Assembly: GCA_027491155.1 (NCBI GenBank)
Contig: JAIXWR010000030.1
Span: forward strand, 1 to 64,000
Source of the DNA: Verrucomicrobiaceae bacterium
Lineage (GTDB): Bacteria; Verrucomicrobiota; Verrucomicrobiia; Verrucomicrobiales; Akkermansiaceae
DNA length: 64,000 nucleotides
Direction of reading: 5' to 3'
The notes under the pieces were generated by a model. It saw only the letters and a list, made by a program, of their open reading frames with translations. It did not search any database and had not been told where the DNA came from. Positions within the stretch are counted from its first letter, which is position 1; every line of letters begins with the position of its first letter. The translations under genes and the position numbers were made by a program. This document shows, one piece after another, positions 9,006 through 18,199 of this stretch.

Positions 9006-10007
9006 ATGAGCTGGATCCAGGAAAACCGTTTCGCCGCCGGTCTCGGCGGCATCACCGCCGTCGCCGCCGCGGGCCTTGTCGCCTGGGGCCTCTCGGCCGG
9101 TAAGAAGTACAACCAGGCCAAGGAGGAATACGCGACCGCCGCGGCCGCCGTTTCCTCGATGAAGGGCGGCAGCCTCTACCCTGACGACGACAACCGTGCC
9201 GGCAAGAAGAAGGCGGTCCAGGAGTTCGAGGAATCCGTCCAGGAACTCCAGGGCCTCTTCAAGCCCTTCGCCGCGCCGACCCCGCCGAACATCGAGCCCG
9301 ACGCCTTCACCGAGAACCTCGCCAAGGGCAAGGAAGAGATCGCCAAGGCCTTTGCCGACGCCGGTACCGAAGTCCCGGGGGAATTCTTCCTCGGCTACGA
9401 GACCTTCACGAACTCGCCCGCGCGCAAGGAAGCCACCGGCATCCTGACCTACCAGATGGAGGCCGCCCGCGAGCTGATGACCAAGCTTGCCGCCGCGGCC
9501 CCCGCCAAGCTGCTCAACATCCACCGCCCGCCCCTGGAAGAGGAAAGCGGCAAGACCTTCGACCCGAAGGGCAAGACCTACCGCGCCCTGCCGCTGGAGA
9601 TCTCGTTCTACGGCAACGAGGCCTCGCTCCGCAGCTTCCTTTCGTCGCTCGACGACTCCGGGAAGTATTACTTCGTCGTCCGCTCGATCCGCGTGACCAA
9701 CGAGAAGCAGACGGCCCCGACCGCGGCCGACGGAAACTTCAAGAAGGAAGAGGAAGCCGCCCCGGAAGGTGGCGGTGGCGGCGATCCCTTCGGCGGTGCC
9801 GGCGGGTTCGTCCTGCCCGGCGAGGAAGAAGCCCCGGCCGAAGGCGACAAGCCGGCCGAAGGCGAGGCTCCCGCCGATGAGGCTCCCGCGGAGGAACCCG
9901 AGGCGGCCAGCGACGAGAAGATCCTCCAGGACGTCCTCGGCGCGGAAAAGATCAACGTCTTCCTCCGCATCGACGTTCTCCAGTTCCTCGAGCCCGAAAC
10001 CAAGTAG
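9006..10007 (+). CDS. Single-TM pilus-associated protein, Amuc_1100-like (PilO-like position)
   Basis: N-terminal TM AGLGGITAVAAAGLVAWGLSAGKKY followed by coiled-coil and globular domain; synteny. Confidence 0.75.
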   Translation: MSWIQENRFAAGLGGITAVAAAGLVAWGLSAGKKYNQAKEEYATAAAAVSSMKGGSLYPDDDNRAGKKKAVQEFEESVQELQGLFKPFAAPTPPNIEPDAFTENLAKGKEEIAKAFADAGTEVPGEFFLGYETFTNSPARKEATGILTYQMEAARELMTKLAAAAPAKLLNIHRPPLEEESGKTFDPKGKTYRALPLEISFYGNEASLRSFLSSLDDSGKYYFVVRSIRVTNEKQTAPTAADGNFKKEEEAAPEGGGGGDPFGGAGGFVLPGEEEAPAEGDKPAEGEAPADEAPAEEPEAASDEKILQDVLGAEKINVFLRIDVLQFLEPETK

Positions 10008-10045
10008 GCTCCCTGATCCCGGAAGGTGCCCAACCCGATACCACC

Positions 10046-11101
10046 ATGTCCAAGCTTCCCAAGAACTTTGAAAAGACCCTGCTCGGCGTCGCCGGCGTCG
10101 CTGCCGTCGGATTCGCCGCCCTGGGCTTCATGAAATCCAGCGGCGTCGCCGAGGATTTCCCGCCCCCCCCCGCGGGCTCTCCGAAGAACGACGTCGGCGT
10201 CCCCGAGGCCGAGGCCACCGCCGCCGCCATCAGCTCGCTGAAGTTGAACCGCGTCCTCGAGCCTTCGCCCGATGCCAACGGCAACCCGATCGACCAGTTC
10301 GTCGGCATCCGCCTGTTCGCGGACAAGAACAATCCGAACGAGCCGGTCGACATCCGGGGCGGTGATCCCGTGCATCCCCCGATCCCCAACAAATGGTGGA
10401 TCGAGACCGGTGCGGATCCAACCTACGCCAACTCGCCCGCGCGCGATGATGACAAGGACGGCTTCTCCAATCTCGAGGAATTCGAAGCCAAGACCAGCCC
10501 GACCAATGCCAAGAGCGTTCCGGCGCTCATCAACAAGCTGGCTTACCTCAAGGATGAATCCGTCCAGTGGTATGTCCAGTTCGGCTTCGAATCCGAGGGC
10601 AAGTGGGCTCCCAAGCTCCTCGGGCGCGACCCCGCAAAGAAGGACTTCGACAACAAGATCTCGGCACTCGAGATGATCCAGCCCGGGGACACCTTCTTCA
10701 AGGACGGTGCCATGGCGGGACGTTTCAAGTTCACCGGCATCATCGAGAAGGAGGTCACCAGCGAGCGGACCAAGCTGACCCAGATGGTGCGTTTTGCCCA
10801 GTATGAGGACCTCAAGGAGAACAAGAAGGGTGAGAAGTACGAGTCCCAGTACGGTCTTCCGAACGCCCAGATCGACGCTTCCTCCTACTACGACCGCACC
10901 GCGGTGCTCGAACTCCAGGCCATCGGTTACGAGGGTCAGGAATTCAAGGTCGAGGAGCGCACCGCCTTCGCCATCCCGCCGGATGCCCCCGAGAAGAACT
11001 ACATGCTGAAGAAAGTCACCCCCGAATCGATCGAGGTCGAATACAAGGACGCCAGCGGCGCGACCCAGACCCAGGAGATCAAGAAGGGCGGCACACCCTA
11101 A
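10046..11101 (+). CDS. Single-TM protein, Amuc_1099-like
   Basis: N-terminal TM LLGVAGVAAVGFAALGFM; synteny between Amuc_1100-like and secretin genes. Confidence 0.7.
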   Translation: MSKLPKNFEKTLLGVAGVAAVGFAALGFMKSSGVAEDFPPPPAGSPKNDVGVPEAEATAAAISSLKLNRVLEPSPDANGNPIDQFVGIRLFADKNNPNEPVDIRGGDPVHPPIPNKWWIETGADPTYANSPARDDDKDGFSNLEEFEAKTSPTNAKSVPALINKLAYLKDESVQWYVQFGFESEGKWAPKLLGRDPAKKDFDNKISALEMIQPGDTFFKDGAMAGRFKFTGIIEKEVTSERTKLTQMVRFAQYEDLKENKKGEKYESQYGLPNAQIDASSYYDRTAVLELQAIGYEGQEFKVEERTAFAIPPDAPEKNYMLKKVTPESIEVEYKDASGATQTQEIKKGGTP

Positions 11102-11173
11102 CCCGAAATCAAACCGTTCTTGAAAAAATCGCTTCCCAACCGCCGGTCCGCCCGGCAGAACACAGCCCCAACC

Positions 11174-13798
11174 ATGCAAAAAACGCCAACGCATCGTACC
11201 CGCAGCACCGTCGCGACCCTCCTGGCCGTGGCCGCCGTGATGCCGGTCACCCTGACAGTCGCCAACGCCGGTGAAGGAGTTTCCGGCGGCGGCAGCTACA
11301 GCGGCCTCGCCCAGAAGGAAATGCTCCGCCGTCAGAACGCGGTTGCCCAATCCGATTCGCTCCGCGACGAAGGCCGCGAAGCCTACGCCAAGGGCGACTA
11401 CAAGAAGGCCGTGGACAAGTACAAGGAGGCCCTTCAGGTGCTCCCCGATGCGCCGATGGTCCAGGACCGCCGCACCTACCTGACCCAGGTGCTGGCCGAT
11501 GCCTCGACCGCCCTTGGTGAAAGCTACCGCAAGGTCGGCAAGTACGAGGAAGCACGCGCCCTCGCCGCCGACGTGCTGGCCGTCGATGCCAACAACGCCG
11601 ATGCGAACCGCCTCAACGAATACCTCGACGATCCGATCCGCACCAACCCCGCGCTGACCTTCGAGCACACCCAGAACGTCGACGAGGTCCGCCGCAAGCT
11701 CTACACCGCCGAAGGCCACTACAACCTCGGCAAATACGACGAAGCGAACCGCGTTTACGAGGAAGTCCTCCGGATCGACCCCTACAACAAGGCCGCCCGC
11801 CGCGGTATGGAACAGGTCGCCCAGGCCCGTGCCGATTACTACCGCGCCGCCTACGACCACACCCGCGCCCACCTCCTCGCCGAAGTGGACCGCGCCTGGG
11901 AAATGTCCGTCCCGCCGCTCATCACCGATGAGATCGGCCCTGACACCCAGCCCGAAGGAATCCAGGGCGGTGCCACCTACATCCTCAACAAGCTGAAGAC
12001 GATCGTCATCCCGGTGATCGACTTCGAGGACACCTCGGTCGAAGAAGCCGTGGACTTCCTCCGCCTCCGCTCCATCGAACTGGATGTCGGCGAGCTGGAT
12101 CCCAACCGCAAGGGCATCAACTTCGTGATCCGCAAGCCCCGCACCGGCGGTGGCGGCGATGCCGGCCTCGATGCCGACGCCGCGGGTGGCCTCGGTGCCG
12201 CCCAGGATCCCGGCGCGCTCCGCATCAAGGAGCTCCGCCTGCGCAACGTGCCGCTGGCCGAGGCGCTCAAGTACATCTGCGAGCAGACCAAGCTCCGCTA
12301 CAAGGTCGACGAGTTCGCCGTGACCCTGGTCCCCGCGACCGAGACCGACGAAGACCTCTTCACCCGCAGCTTCCGCGTCCCGCCGGACTTCCTCAGCAAG
12401 CTGGGCGGCGGCGGCGGTGGCGGCGGCGATGAAGGCGGCGACGACCCCTTCGCCGAAGACGCCGGCGGCGGCGGCGGTGCCCTTGCTCCCCGCAAGAACG
12501 AGACCGAGCTCCTCAAGGACAACGGCGTGAAGTTCCCGGAAGGGGCCTCGGCCAAGTTCTTCGCCGGCAGCTCGACCCTTCTGGTGCGCAACACCCCGAC
12601 CAACCTCGACCTGATCGAGCAGATCGTCGAGAACGTCACGGGTGACTCGCCGAAGCAGGTCAAGATCTCGACCAAGTTCGTCGAAATCTCCCAGGAGAAC
12701 ACCGACGAGCTCGGCTTCGACTGGATCGTTTCGCCCTTCGGTCTTTCCGCCAACCAGGTCTTCCTCGGCGGCGGCACGGTCGGCAGCGGCCAGGTCCGCA
12801 CGAATGCCGACTTCATCGGCACCGTGGCCGGGGTGAACCTGCCCGGGGTTCCGGCGGCCCCCGCCGTCCCCGTGACCGACATCGTCACCGCCGGCACCCG
12901 CAGCGGCGACGGTGCCATCAACCGCAACAACATCGATGCGGTCCTTAACAATCCGTCCCGCACCGCCCAGAGGGCCAATCCGGCACCGGGCATCGCGGCC
13001 CTCACCGGTCTGTTCTCCGACGGCCAGGTGCAGATGATCATGCGCGGACTCGCCCAGAAGAAGGGCACCGACCTCATGACCGCGCCCAGCATCACCGCCC
13101 GTTCCGGTGAAAAGGCGCTGATCGAGATCATCCGCGAATTCATCTACCCGACCGAATACGAGCCCCCCGAACTGCCGAACTCGATCGGCGGCGGTCAGGG
13201 AGGCGGCCTCGACGGCGGCCTCGGCGGCAACGCGGGGATCTTCCCCGTGACCCCGGCGACCCCGACCTCGTTCGAGACCCGCAACACGGGTGTCACCCTC
13301 GAGATCGAGCCGACCATCGGTGGCAACGACTTCGTCATCGACCTCCGTTTCGCGCCCGACATCGTCGAGTTCGAAGGCTTCGTGAACTACGGCAGCCCGA
13401 TCCAATCGCCTGCCACCGACTTCCTCGGCAACCCGACGACCGTGACCATCACGGAAAACCGGATCGAGATGCCGGTGTTCTCCAGCCGCCGCGTGACCAC
13501 GGCACTGACCATCTACGACGGCTACACCGTCGCGGTCGGTGGCCTGATGCGCGAGGACGTGCAGACGGTCGAAGACAAGGTGCCGGTCCTCGGGGACATC
13601 CCGATCGTCGGCCGCCTTTTCCAGACCAAGGCCGAGAACCGGATCAAGAGCAACCTGATCATCTTCGTCACCGCCCAGATCATCGACGCCACGGGTCGCC
13701 CGCTCCGCGGGGCGGATTCGATGCCTGCCGTCGACGGAGTCGGCGATGCCGGAGCGCTCCCCACCGGTGACGTGCTCCCGCCGCCTCCCGCCGAGTAA
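11174..13798 (+). CDS. TPR-containing type II/IV secretin (PilQ/GspD-like), Amuc_1098-like
   Basis: Signal peptide, TPR-like N-terminus (GREAYAKGDYKKAVDKYKEALQVLP), secretin domain (VKISTKFVEISQENTDELGFDW, DLMTAPSITARSGEKA, VPVLGDIPIVGRLFQTK). Confidence 0.93.
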   Translation: MQKTPTHRTRSTVATLLAVAAVMPVTLTVANAGEGVSGGGSYSGLAQKEMLRRQNAVAQSDSLRDEGREAYAKGDYKKAVDKYKEALQVLPDAPMVQDRRTYLTQVLADASTALGESYRKVGKYEEARALAADVLAVDANNADANRLNEYLDDPIRTNPALTFEHTQNVDEVRRKLYTAEGHYNLGKYDEANRVYEEVLRIDPYNKAARRGMEQVAQARADYYRAAYDHTRAHLLAEVDRAWEMSVPPLITDEIGPDTQPEGIQGGATYILNKLKTIVIPVIDFEDTSVEEAVDFLRLRSIELDVGELDPNRKGINFVIRKPRTGGGGDAGLDADAAGGLGAAQDPGALRIKELRLRNVPLAEALKYICEQTKLRYKVDEFAVTLVPATETDEDLFTRSFRVPPDFLSKLGGGGGGGGDEGGDDPFAEDAGGGGGALAPRKNETELLKDNGVKFPEGASAKFFAGSSTLLVRNTPTNLDLIEQIVENVTGDSPKQVKISTKFVEISQENTDELGFDWIVSPFGLSANQVFLGGGTVGSGQVRTNADFIGTVAGVNLPGVPAAPAVPVTDIVTAGTRSGDGAINRNNIDAVLNNPSRTAQRANPAPGIAALTGLFSDGQVQMIMRGLAQKKGTDLMTAPSITARSGEKALIEIIREFIYPTEYEPPELPNSIGGGQGGGLDGGLGGNAGIFPVTPATPTSFETRNTGVTLEIEPTIGGNDFVIDLRFAPDIVEFEGFVNYGSPIQSPATDFLGNPTTVTITENRIEMPVFSSRRVTTALTIYDGYTVAVGGLMREDVQTVEDKVPVLGDIPIVGRLFQTKAENRIKSNLIIFVTAQIIDATGRPLRGADSMPAVDGVGDAGALPTGDVLPPPPAE

Positions 13799-13826
13799 TC
13801 GGCAGCGCGCTGCTTCAAGATTCATC

Positions 13827-13857
13827 GCGGGCGGAAGGGCAACCTTCCGCCCGCTTT
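13827..13857 (+). terminator. Rho-independent terminator of the secretin operon
   Basis: Perfect 12-bp stem GCGGGCGGAAGG-GCAA-CCTTCCGCCCGC followed by TTTGTTT. Confidence 0.9.
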
Positions 13858-13875
13858 GTTTGGATACGGCAGCCC

Positions 13876-14035
13876 CCCGGACCGCCGGTCTGCGACCGGC
13901 CGAATGGTCGCCGGCAGCTGACCTCACCCCGTCGGCCCGAACCCGATGCGGCGCCTGCTTGAACAACGGCCAAGTGCACGAACAAGCCAGTCTCAAGTGA
14001 CCGTTCAGCCGGTCGCAGACCGGCGCTCCCGGGGG
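13876..14035. repeat. ~156-bp repeat element B (inverted copy of element A)
   Basis: Ends CGCCGGTCTGCGACCGGC / GCCGGTCGCAGACCGGCGCTCCCGG; reverse complement aligns along its length with 1109-1264. Confidence 0.88.
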
Positions 14036-14107
14036 GGGCTTTCTCGCCCGCCCTGTCCTCGATTTTCAAGGTTGCGGGCCGAGGAATCCGCGTCCCAAGC
14101 TCGGGCC

Positions 14108-16027
14108 ATGCGCGTCTTCGGTCTCAGTGGCGGCATTGCCAGCGGCAAATCGACGGCCTGCGCGATCCTCCGTCGGATCGCCCGCGGGGTGGTGATCTTC
14201 GACGCCGATGCCTGCGTCCACCGTTTGCTCGCCACGTCTCCGGAAGTCGCGGCGGCGGTGGCGGACCGTTTCGGCCCCGGGGTGATCGATGCCGCCGGCG
14301 GGGTCGACCGCGCGCTGCTCCGCGGACGGGTGTTCGGGGACGATGCCGCGCGCCGGGATCTGGAGGCCATTCTCCATCCCCGGGTCCGCGAGGAATGTCT
14401 TGAATCTTTGGCCTCCGCCCGCACACTGCCGGTGTCCTTGTTCGTGGCGGACATCCCGCTCCTCTTCGAAAACGATTTCGACTTCGGGCAGGAAGGCAAT
14501 CTCCTGGTTGCCGCCGGACTCCCCACCCGCCGCAAGCGTCTCCTCGACCGGAGCGGCATGGACGCCACCACCGCCGGGGCCATCCTCGCGGCCCAGATGC
14601 CCCAGGAAGAGAAAATCCGCCGGGCCGACCATGTCTTTTGGAACGAAGGACCGACCACCGTTCTCGAAGCGCAGTTGCAGCGCTTCCTCCATTCCCACGC
14701 CATCATGAGCGAACACGCCGACCTCCCTGAAACCCCTGCCGCCAACGCCGTGCAGGAAGCCGCACCCGTGCCGCAGACCATCGACATCAACGCCTTCCGC
14801 CTCAAGCCGCTGGCGGAACTCCTTTCGATGGCCGAGGCCGTCCCCGCCCGGATCAGCGCCGGGGTGCCGAAGTCCCAGCTGGTCTTCGAACTCCTGAGCT
14901 TCTACGCCAACGAGGGCGCGGTGCTGGTGGGCGAGGGGATCCTCGAGCAGGCCAAGGAGAACTACGCCATGCTGCGCGACCCCGCCCGCAGCTTCCGGAC
15001 TTCCCCCGACGACCTCTACCTGAACGGCCACCTGCTCCGCGACCACGGCCTGCGCGCCGGGCACCGCGTGAAAGTGCGGATCCGTGCACCGCGCGACCGG
15101 GACAAATACCTTTCCGCCGTCGAGATCCTCGAGATCGAAGGCGTGCCCGCTGCCGAGTTCAAGGCACCCAAGGATTTCGACAAGTTGACCCCGCTTTTCC
15201 CCGACCGCCGGATCGTGCTGGAAGGGGAGGGGCCCGACGCCGTGCCGGTGCGGGTGCTGGATCTGGTCGCGCCGCTCGGCAAGGGCCAGCGCGGCCTGAT
15301 CGTCGCCCCGCCGCGGGGTGGCAAGACCATCCTGCTCAAGCAGATCGCCAAGGCGATCCGCCGCAATCATCCGGAGGTCGAATTGATCGTGGTGCTGCTC
15401 GACGAGCGGCCCGAGGAAGTCACCGACTTCGAGGAAACCGTCGGCACGACGGTGTATGCTTCCACTTTCGACGAGGCGCCGAAGCGCCATGCCCAGGTCG
15501 CGGATCTGGTCATCGAACGCGCCCGGCGGCTGGTCGAGCAGGGCAAGGACGTGGTGCTGCTGCTGGACAGCCTGACCCGTCTGGCCCGCGGCCACAACTC
15601 GGCGTCGCAGGGCGGCCCGATCGGCAGCGGCGGCGTCAGCCCGGTGGCTCTGCAGAAGTCGCGCAAGTTCTTCGGCAATGCCCGCAACGTCGAGGAAGGC
15701 GGCAGCCTGACCATCCTCGCCACGGCGCTGATCGAGACCGAAAGCCGCATGGACGACGTGATTTTCGAGGAGTTCAAGGGCACCGGCAACATGGAAGTCC
15801 GGCTCGACCGCGAGCTCGCCGAGCGGCGCGTTTTCCCGGCGATCCACATTCCCCAGAGCGGCACCCGCAACGACGAGCGTCTGTACCACCCCGACGAGTT
15901 CGTCAAGGTCCTGGACCTCCGCCGCCAGCTCGCGCAGTTGCCGGTCGGCGACGCGATCGAGACCCTCCTGAAGAACCTCCGTTCGACCAAGACCAACGCG
16001 GAATTGCTGCTTCGCGGACTGCGTTGA
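14108..16027 (+). CDS. coaE-rho: Fused dephospho-CoA kinase - transcription termination factor Rho
   Basis: One ORF without internal stop: MRVFGLSGGIASGKSTAC...DADACVHRLL...HPRVR (CoaE, ~199 aa), then MSEHADLPE...YLNGHLLRDHGLRAGHRVKV...LIVAPPRGGKTILLKQIA...DSLTRLARGHN (Rho). Internal in-frame ATG at 14705. Confidence 0.9.
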   Translation: MRVFGLSGGIASGKSTACAILRRIARGVVIFDADACVHRLLATSPEVAAAVADRFGPGVIDAAGGVDRALLRGRVFGDDAARRDLEAILHPRVREECLESLASARTLPVSLFVADIPLLFENDFDFGQEGNLLVAAGLPTRRKRLLDRSGMDATTAGAILAAQMPQEEKIRRADHVFWNEGPTTVLEAQLQRFLHSHAIMSEHADLPETPAANAVQEAAPVPQTIDINAFRLKPLAELLSMAEAVPARISAGVPKSQLVFELLSFYANEGAVLVGEGILEQAKENYAMLRDPARSFRTSPDDLYLNGHLLRDHGLRAGHRVKVRIRAPRDRDKYLSAVEILEIEGVPAAEFKAPKDFDKLTPLFPDRRIVLEGEGPDAVPVRVLDLVAPLGKGQRGLIVAPPRGGKTILLKQIAKAIRRNHPEVELIVVLLDERPEEVTDFEETVGTTVYASTFDEAPKRHAQVADLVIERARRLVEQGKDVVLLLDSLTRLARGHNSASQGGPIGSGGVSPVALQKSRKFFGNARNVEEGGSLTILATALIETESRMDDVIFEEFKGTGNMEVRLDRELAERRVFPAIHIPQSGTRNDERLYHPDEFVKVLDLRRQLAQLPVGDAIETLLKNLRSTKTNAELLLRGLR

Positions 16028-16158
16028 AATTCATTGTATGGACCTTGTAGCGCCTTGGATTCCGGGGAGCCGGGCGCGCCGCTGAAAACATCCCGCGGAG
16101 CTTGTGACAGCGGAGAAATCTGCTTGTCAAACCGGGGGGCAGGCGGAAGGGTTCGGCC

Positions 16159-18075
16159 ATGGAAACCCACCGAATTGCTGCGACGGTCGCCTCCCTTCTC
16201 ACGTTGGCCACGGCCCAGGCGCAGGAAATCTTCATGACGCTCTCCGTGGACAAGCGCTTTTACCAGCGCAGCGCGTTCCGTCTGGATTTCGACGCCGGCC
16301 AACTCAATCTCCTTCTCAGCGACGGCCAGGTTTATCTCGACGGTGCCTGCGTGGTCGATCCCCAGCCTGTCTTCTTTCCTCCCAGCGATCTGCCGCCTTG
16401 CCCGCTCGGGGCGACCGGCTTCATCGCCCAGGGCGACGTGGACCGCGACGGGATCCGCGATGATAACCAATACTGGTCCGTCGTGAGTGTCGTCCCAGCC
16501 GCCGTGGTCGAGCCGTCCCGGCCCGATCTCGTCCAGCTGTTCTCGGCCCCGGCTTCCAAGCTTCCTCGTCCGCTCTCGAACTTCCGCGACGACTCGATCG
16601 TGACGTTCTACAACATCTCCACCCCGGCGGTCACCCAGTATGACTGGTCGCGCTACGAGCTGACCCTGCCCTACGGTTCCATCGCCCAGGTGGAAACCGC
16701 CGTCGTGCAGGCGCTCATCCAGACCGGCGGTGATCTCAACGTGGTGGTGACGGGAGCCGATATCGTGGGCTCGCCGCTGGCCATCCCGGTCCCCGTTCTG
16801 GCCGGCGATTTCGGGGTGGATCTCGTCGACAAGATCCGCGAGGAACTCGCGGCCGTCCCGGAGATCACGGATTTCTACGCGGTGGGAGGCGGCGGCGTGA
16901 ACATCGTCCTCACGGAGCTCGAGCCGAACGGCAACGACCCGACCCTCAGCATCAGTGTCCAGGCCGGAACCGCCATCGGGTTCGGCCTGCCCGCCCCGAT
17001 CAGCAGCGATACCGTGCCCGGATCGGTTGCAGCCCCCGCGGCCGCGGCGAAGAAGATGCGGGAAGAACTGGTCAACGGCCAATACATCTTCACCTTCCCG
17101 CGCCTCAATAACCCGGAGCTGACCCCCGTGGCCATCCCGGTGACCCTCACGCCCATCGTGGAGGCTCTCGACGGCGCCAGCCGGAGCAATGCCGGTTTCC
17201 GTTTCACCAGCGGCACTTGGAATGGTGAATACTACCAGCTCGACCCCCGCCTCATCAACCAGATTACCTGGACCGGCAACGACCGTTCGAACATCCGCCC
17301 CAACGACCGGATGTTCTTTTCGATCCTCAGCGCGGAGGAAGACACCATCATTTTCCCGCCGACCGTTCCTCTGACGCGGGTGCTGCTGGCCGATGCCACC
17401 GTGCAGGAATACACCCTGCCTCCCTACTTTTTCGACGTCGGCGTCGAGGGCGTGATGAGCGTCGATTACCAGCGCTTCCTGCCGAGCAACGGCGTTGCCT
17501 TCGATACCTCCACCCGCCAGTTCCGCGCCAACGTGCGGATGGTGGACAGCTACAACGGCTTCGCCCAGATCACCTTCCCGATCGGCAGCACCAAGGAAGA
17601 TCTCAAGCCGTCCTCCGATGTGGACCGCGACGGGATGACGAACGTCGACGAGTTTGCCTTCGAGTGGCCCACCCGCGAGCTGCTTGTCGCCGAAGGCTTC
17701 GTGCCGGAAGAGCTCGGCTTTGGAACCCCGGCCGCCAACAATCCTGCGATCAAGCCGCTCCTTCCCGTGGTGAGTCTTGATGCGAACAATCACATCGTGG
17801 TCAGGGCCTCCCGTCGTTCCTTGAGCGGCACCAGCCTGCGCTACGTGTTCGCGATCCTCGACACCTCGAAGAGCAAGCCCAAGTACCGTGCGATCAAGCC
17901 GGGCTCCCAATGGACGATCACCGAGACGCAGGAAATCGAGCAGGTCAGCCTGGGCGGCCAGTTGCTGGACCTCCCGCACGACTATGTCGTTCTCCGGAGC
18001 GTCAACCCGGTGGCCAATCCGGCGGATCCGCTTCCTTCGATCCGCGTGCTGGTGACCGCGCTTACCTTGAAGTGA
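16159..18075 (+). CDS. Exported protein with EF-hand/dockerin-like DxDxDG motifs
   Basis: Signal peptide; GDVDRDGIRDDN near the N-terminus and SDVDRDGMTNVDEFAF near the C-terminus. Confidence 0.65.
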   Translation: METHRIAATVASLLTLATAQAQEIFMTLSVDKRFYQRSAFRLDFDAGQLNLLLSDGQVYLDGACVVDPQPVFFPPSDLPPCPLGATGFIAQGDVDRDGIRDDNQYWSVVSVVPAAVVEPSRPDLVQLFSAPASKLPRPLSNFRDDSIVTFYNISTPAVTQYDWSRYELTLPYGSIAQVETAVVQALIQTGGDLNVVVTGADIVGSPLAIPVPVLAGDFGVDLVDKIREELAAVPEITDFYAVGGGGVNIVLTELEPNGNDPTLSISVQAGTAIGFGLPAPISSDTVPGSVAAPAAAAKKMREELVNGQYIFTFPRLNNPELTPVAIPVTLTPIVEALDGASRSNAGFRFTSGTWNGEYYQLDPRLINQITWTGNDRSNIRPNDRMFFSILSAEEDTIIFPPTVPLTRVLLADATVQEYTLPPYFFDVGVEGVMSVDYQRFLPSNGVAFDTSTRQFRANVRMVDSYNGFAQITFPIGSTKEDLKPSSDVDRDGMTNVDEFAFEWPTRELLVAEGFVPEELGFGTPAANNPAIKPLLPVVSLDANNHIVVRASRRSLSGTSLRYVFAILDTSKSKPKYRAIKPGSQWTITETQEIEQVSLGGQLLDLPHDYVVLRSVNPVANPADPLPSIRVLVTALTLK

Positions 18076-18097
18076 TGAAGGCCTAGCCCGCGCGGCG

Positions 18098-18128
18098 GCG
18101 CACCGGCCGGAGCTTCCTTCCGGTGCGC
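18098..18128 (+). terminator. Possible terminator/attenuator hairpin
   Basis: GCGCACCGG ... CCGGTGCGC 9-bp arms 3' of the preceding CDS, followed by GATTTCTT. Confidence 0.5.
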
Positions 18129-18199
18129 GATTTCTTCCGACCCATTCTTTCCACTCCCGCCGCCGGCCTACCTCGGTCTACCAGGCCACCTTCAGGACG

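Noticed and set aside
9668-13996. 1442-aa minus-strand ORF across the secretin operon
   Set aside because: Antisense to well-supported pilus/secretin genes; low-complexity G/V/D/H-rich translation typical of antisense frames in high-GC DNA.
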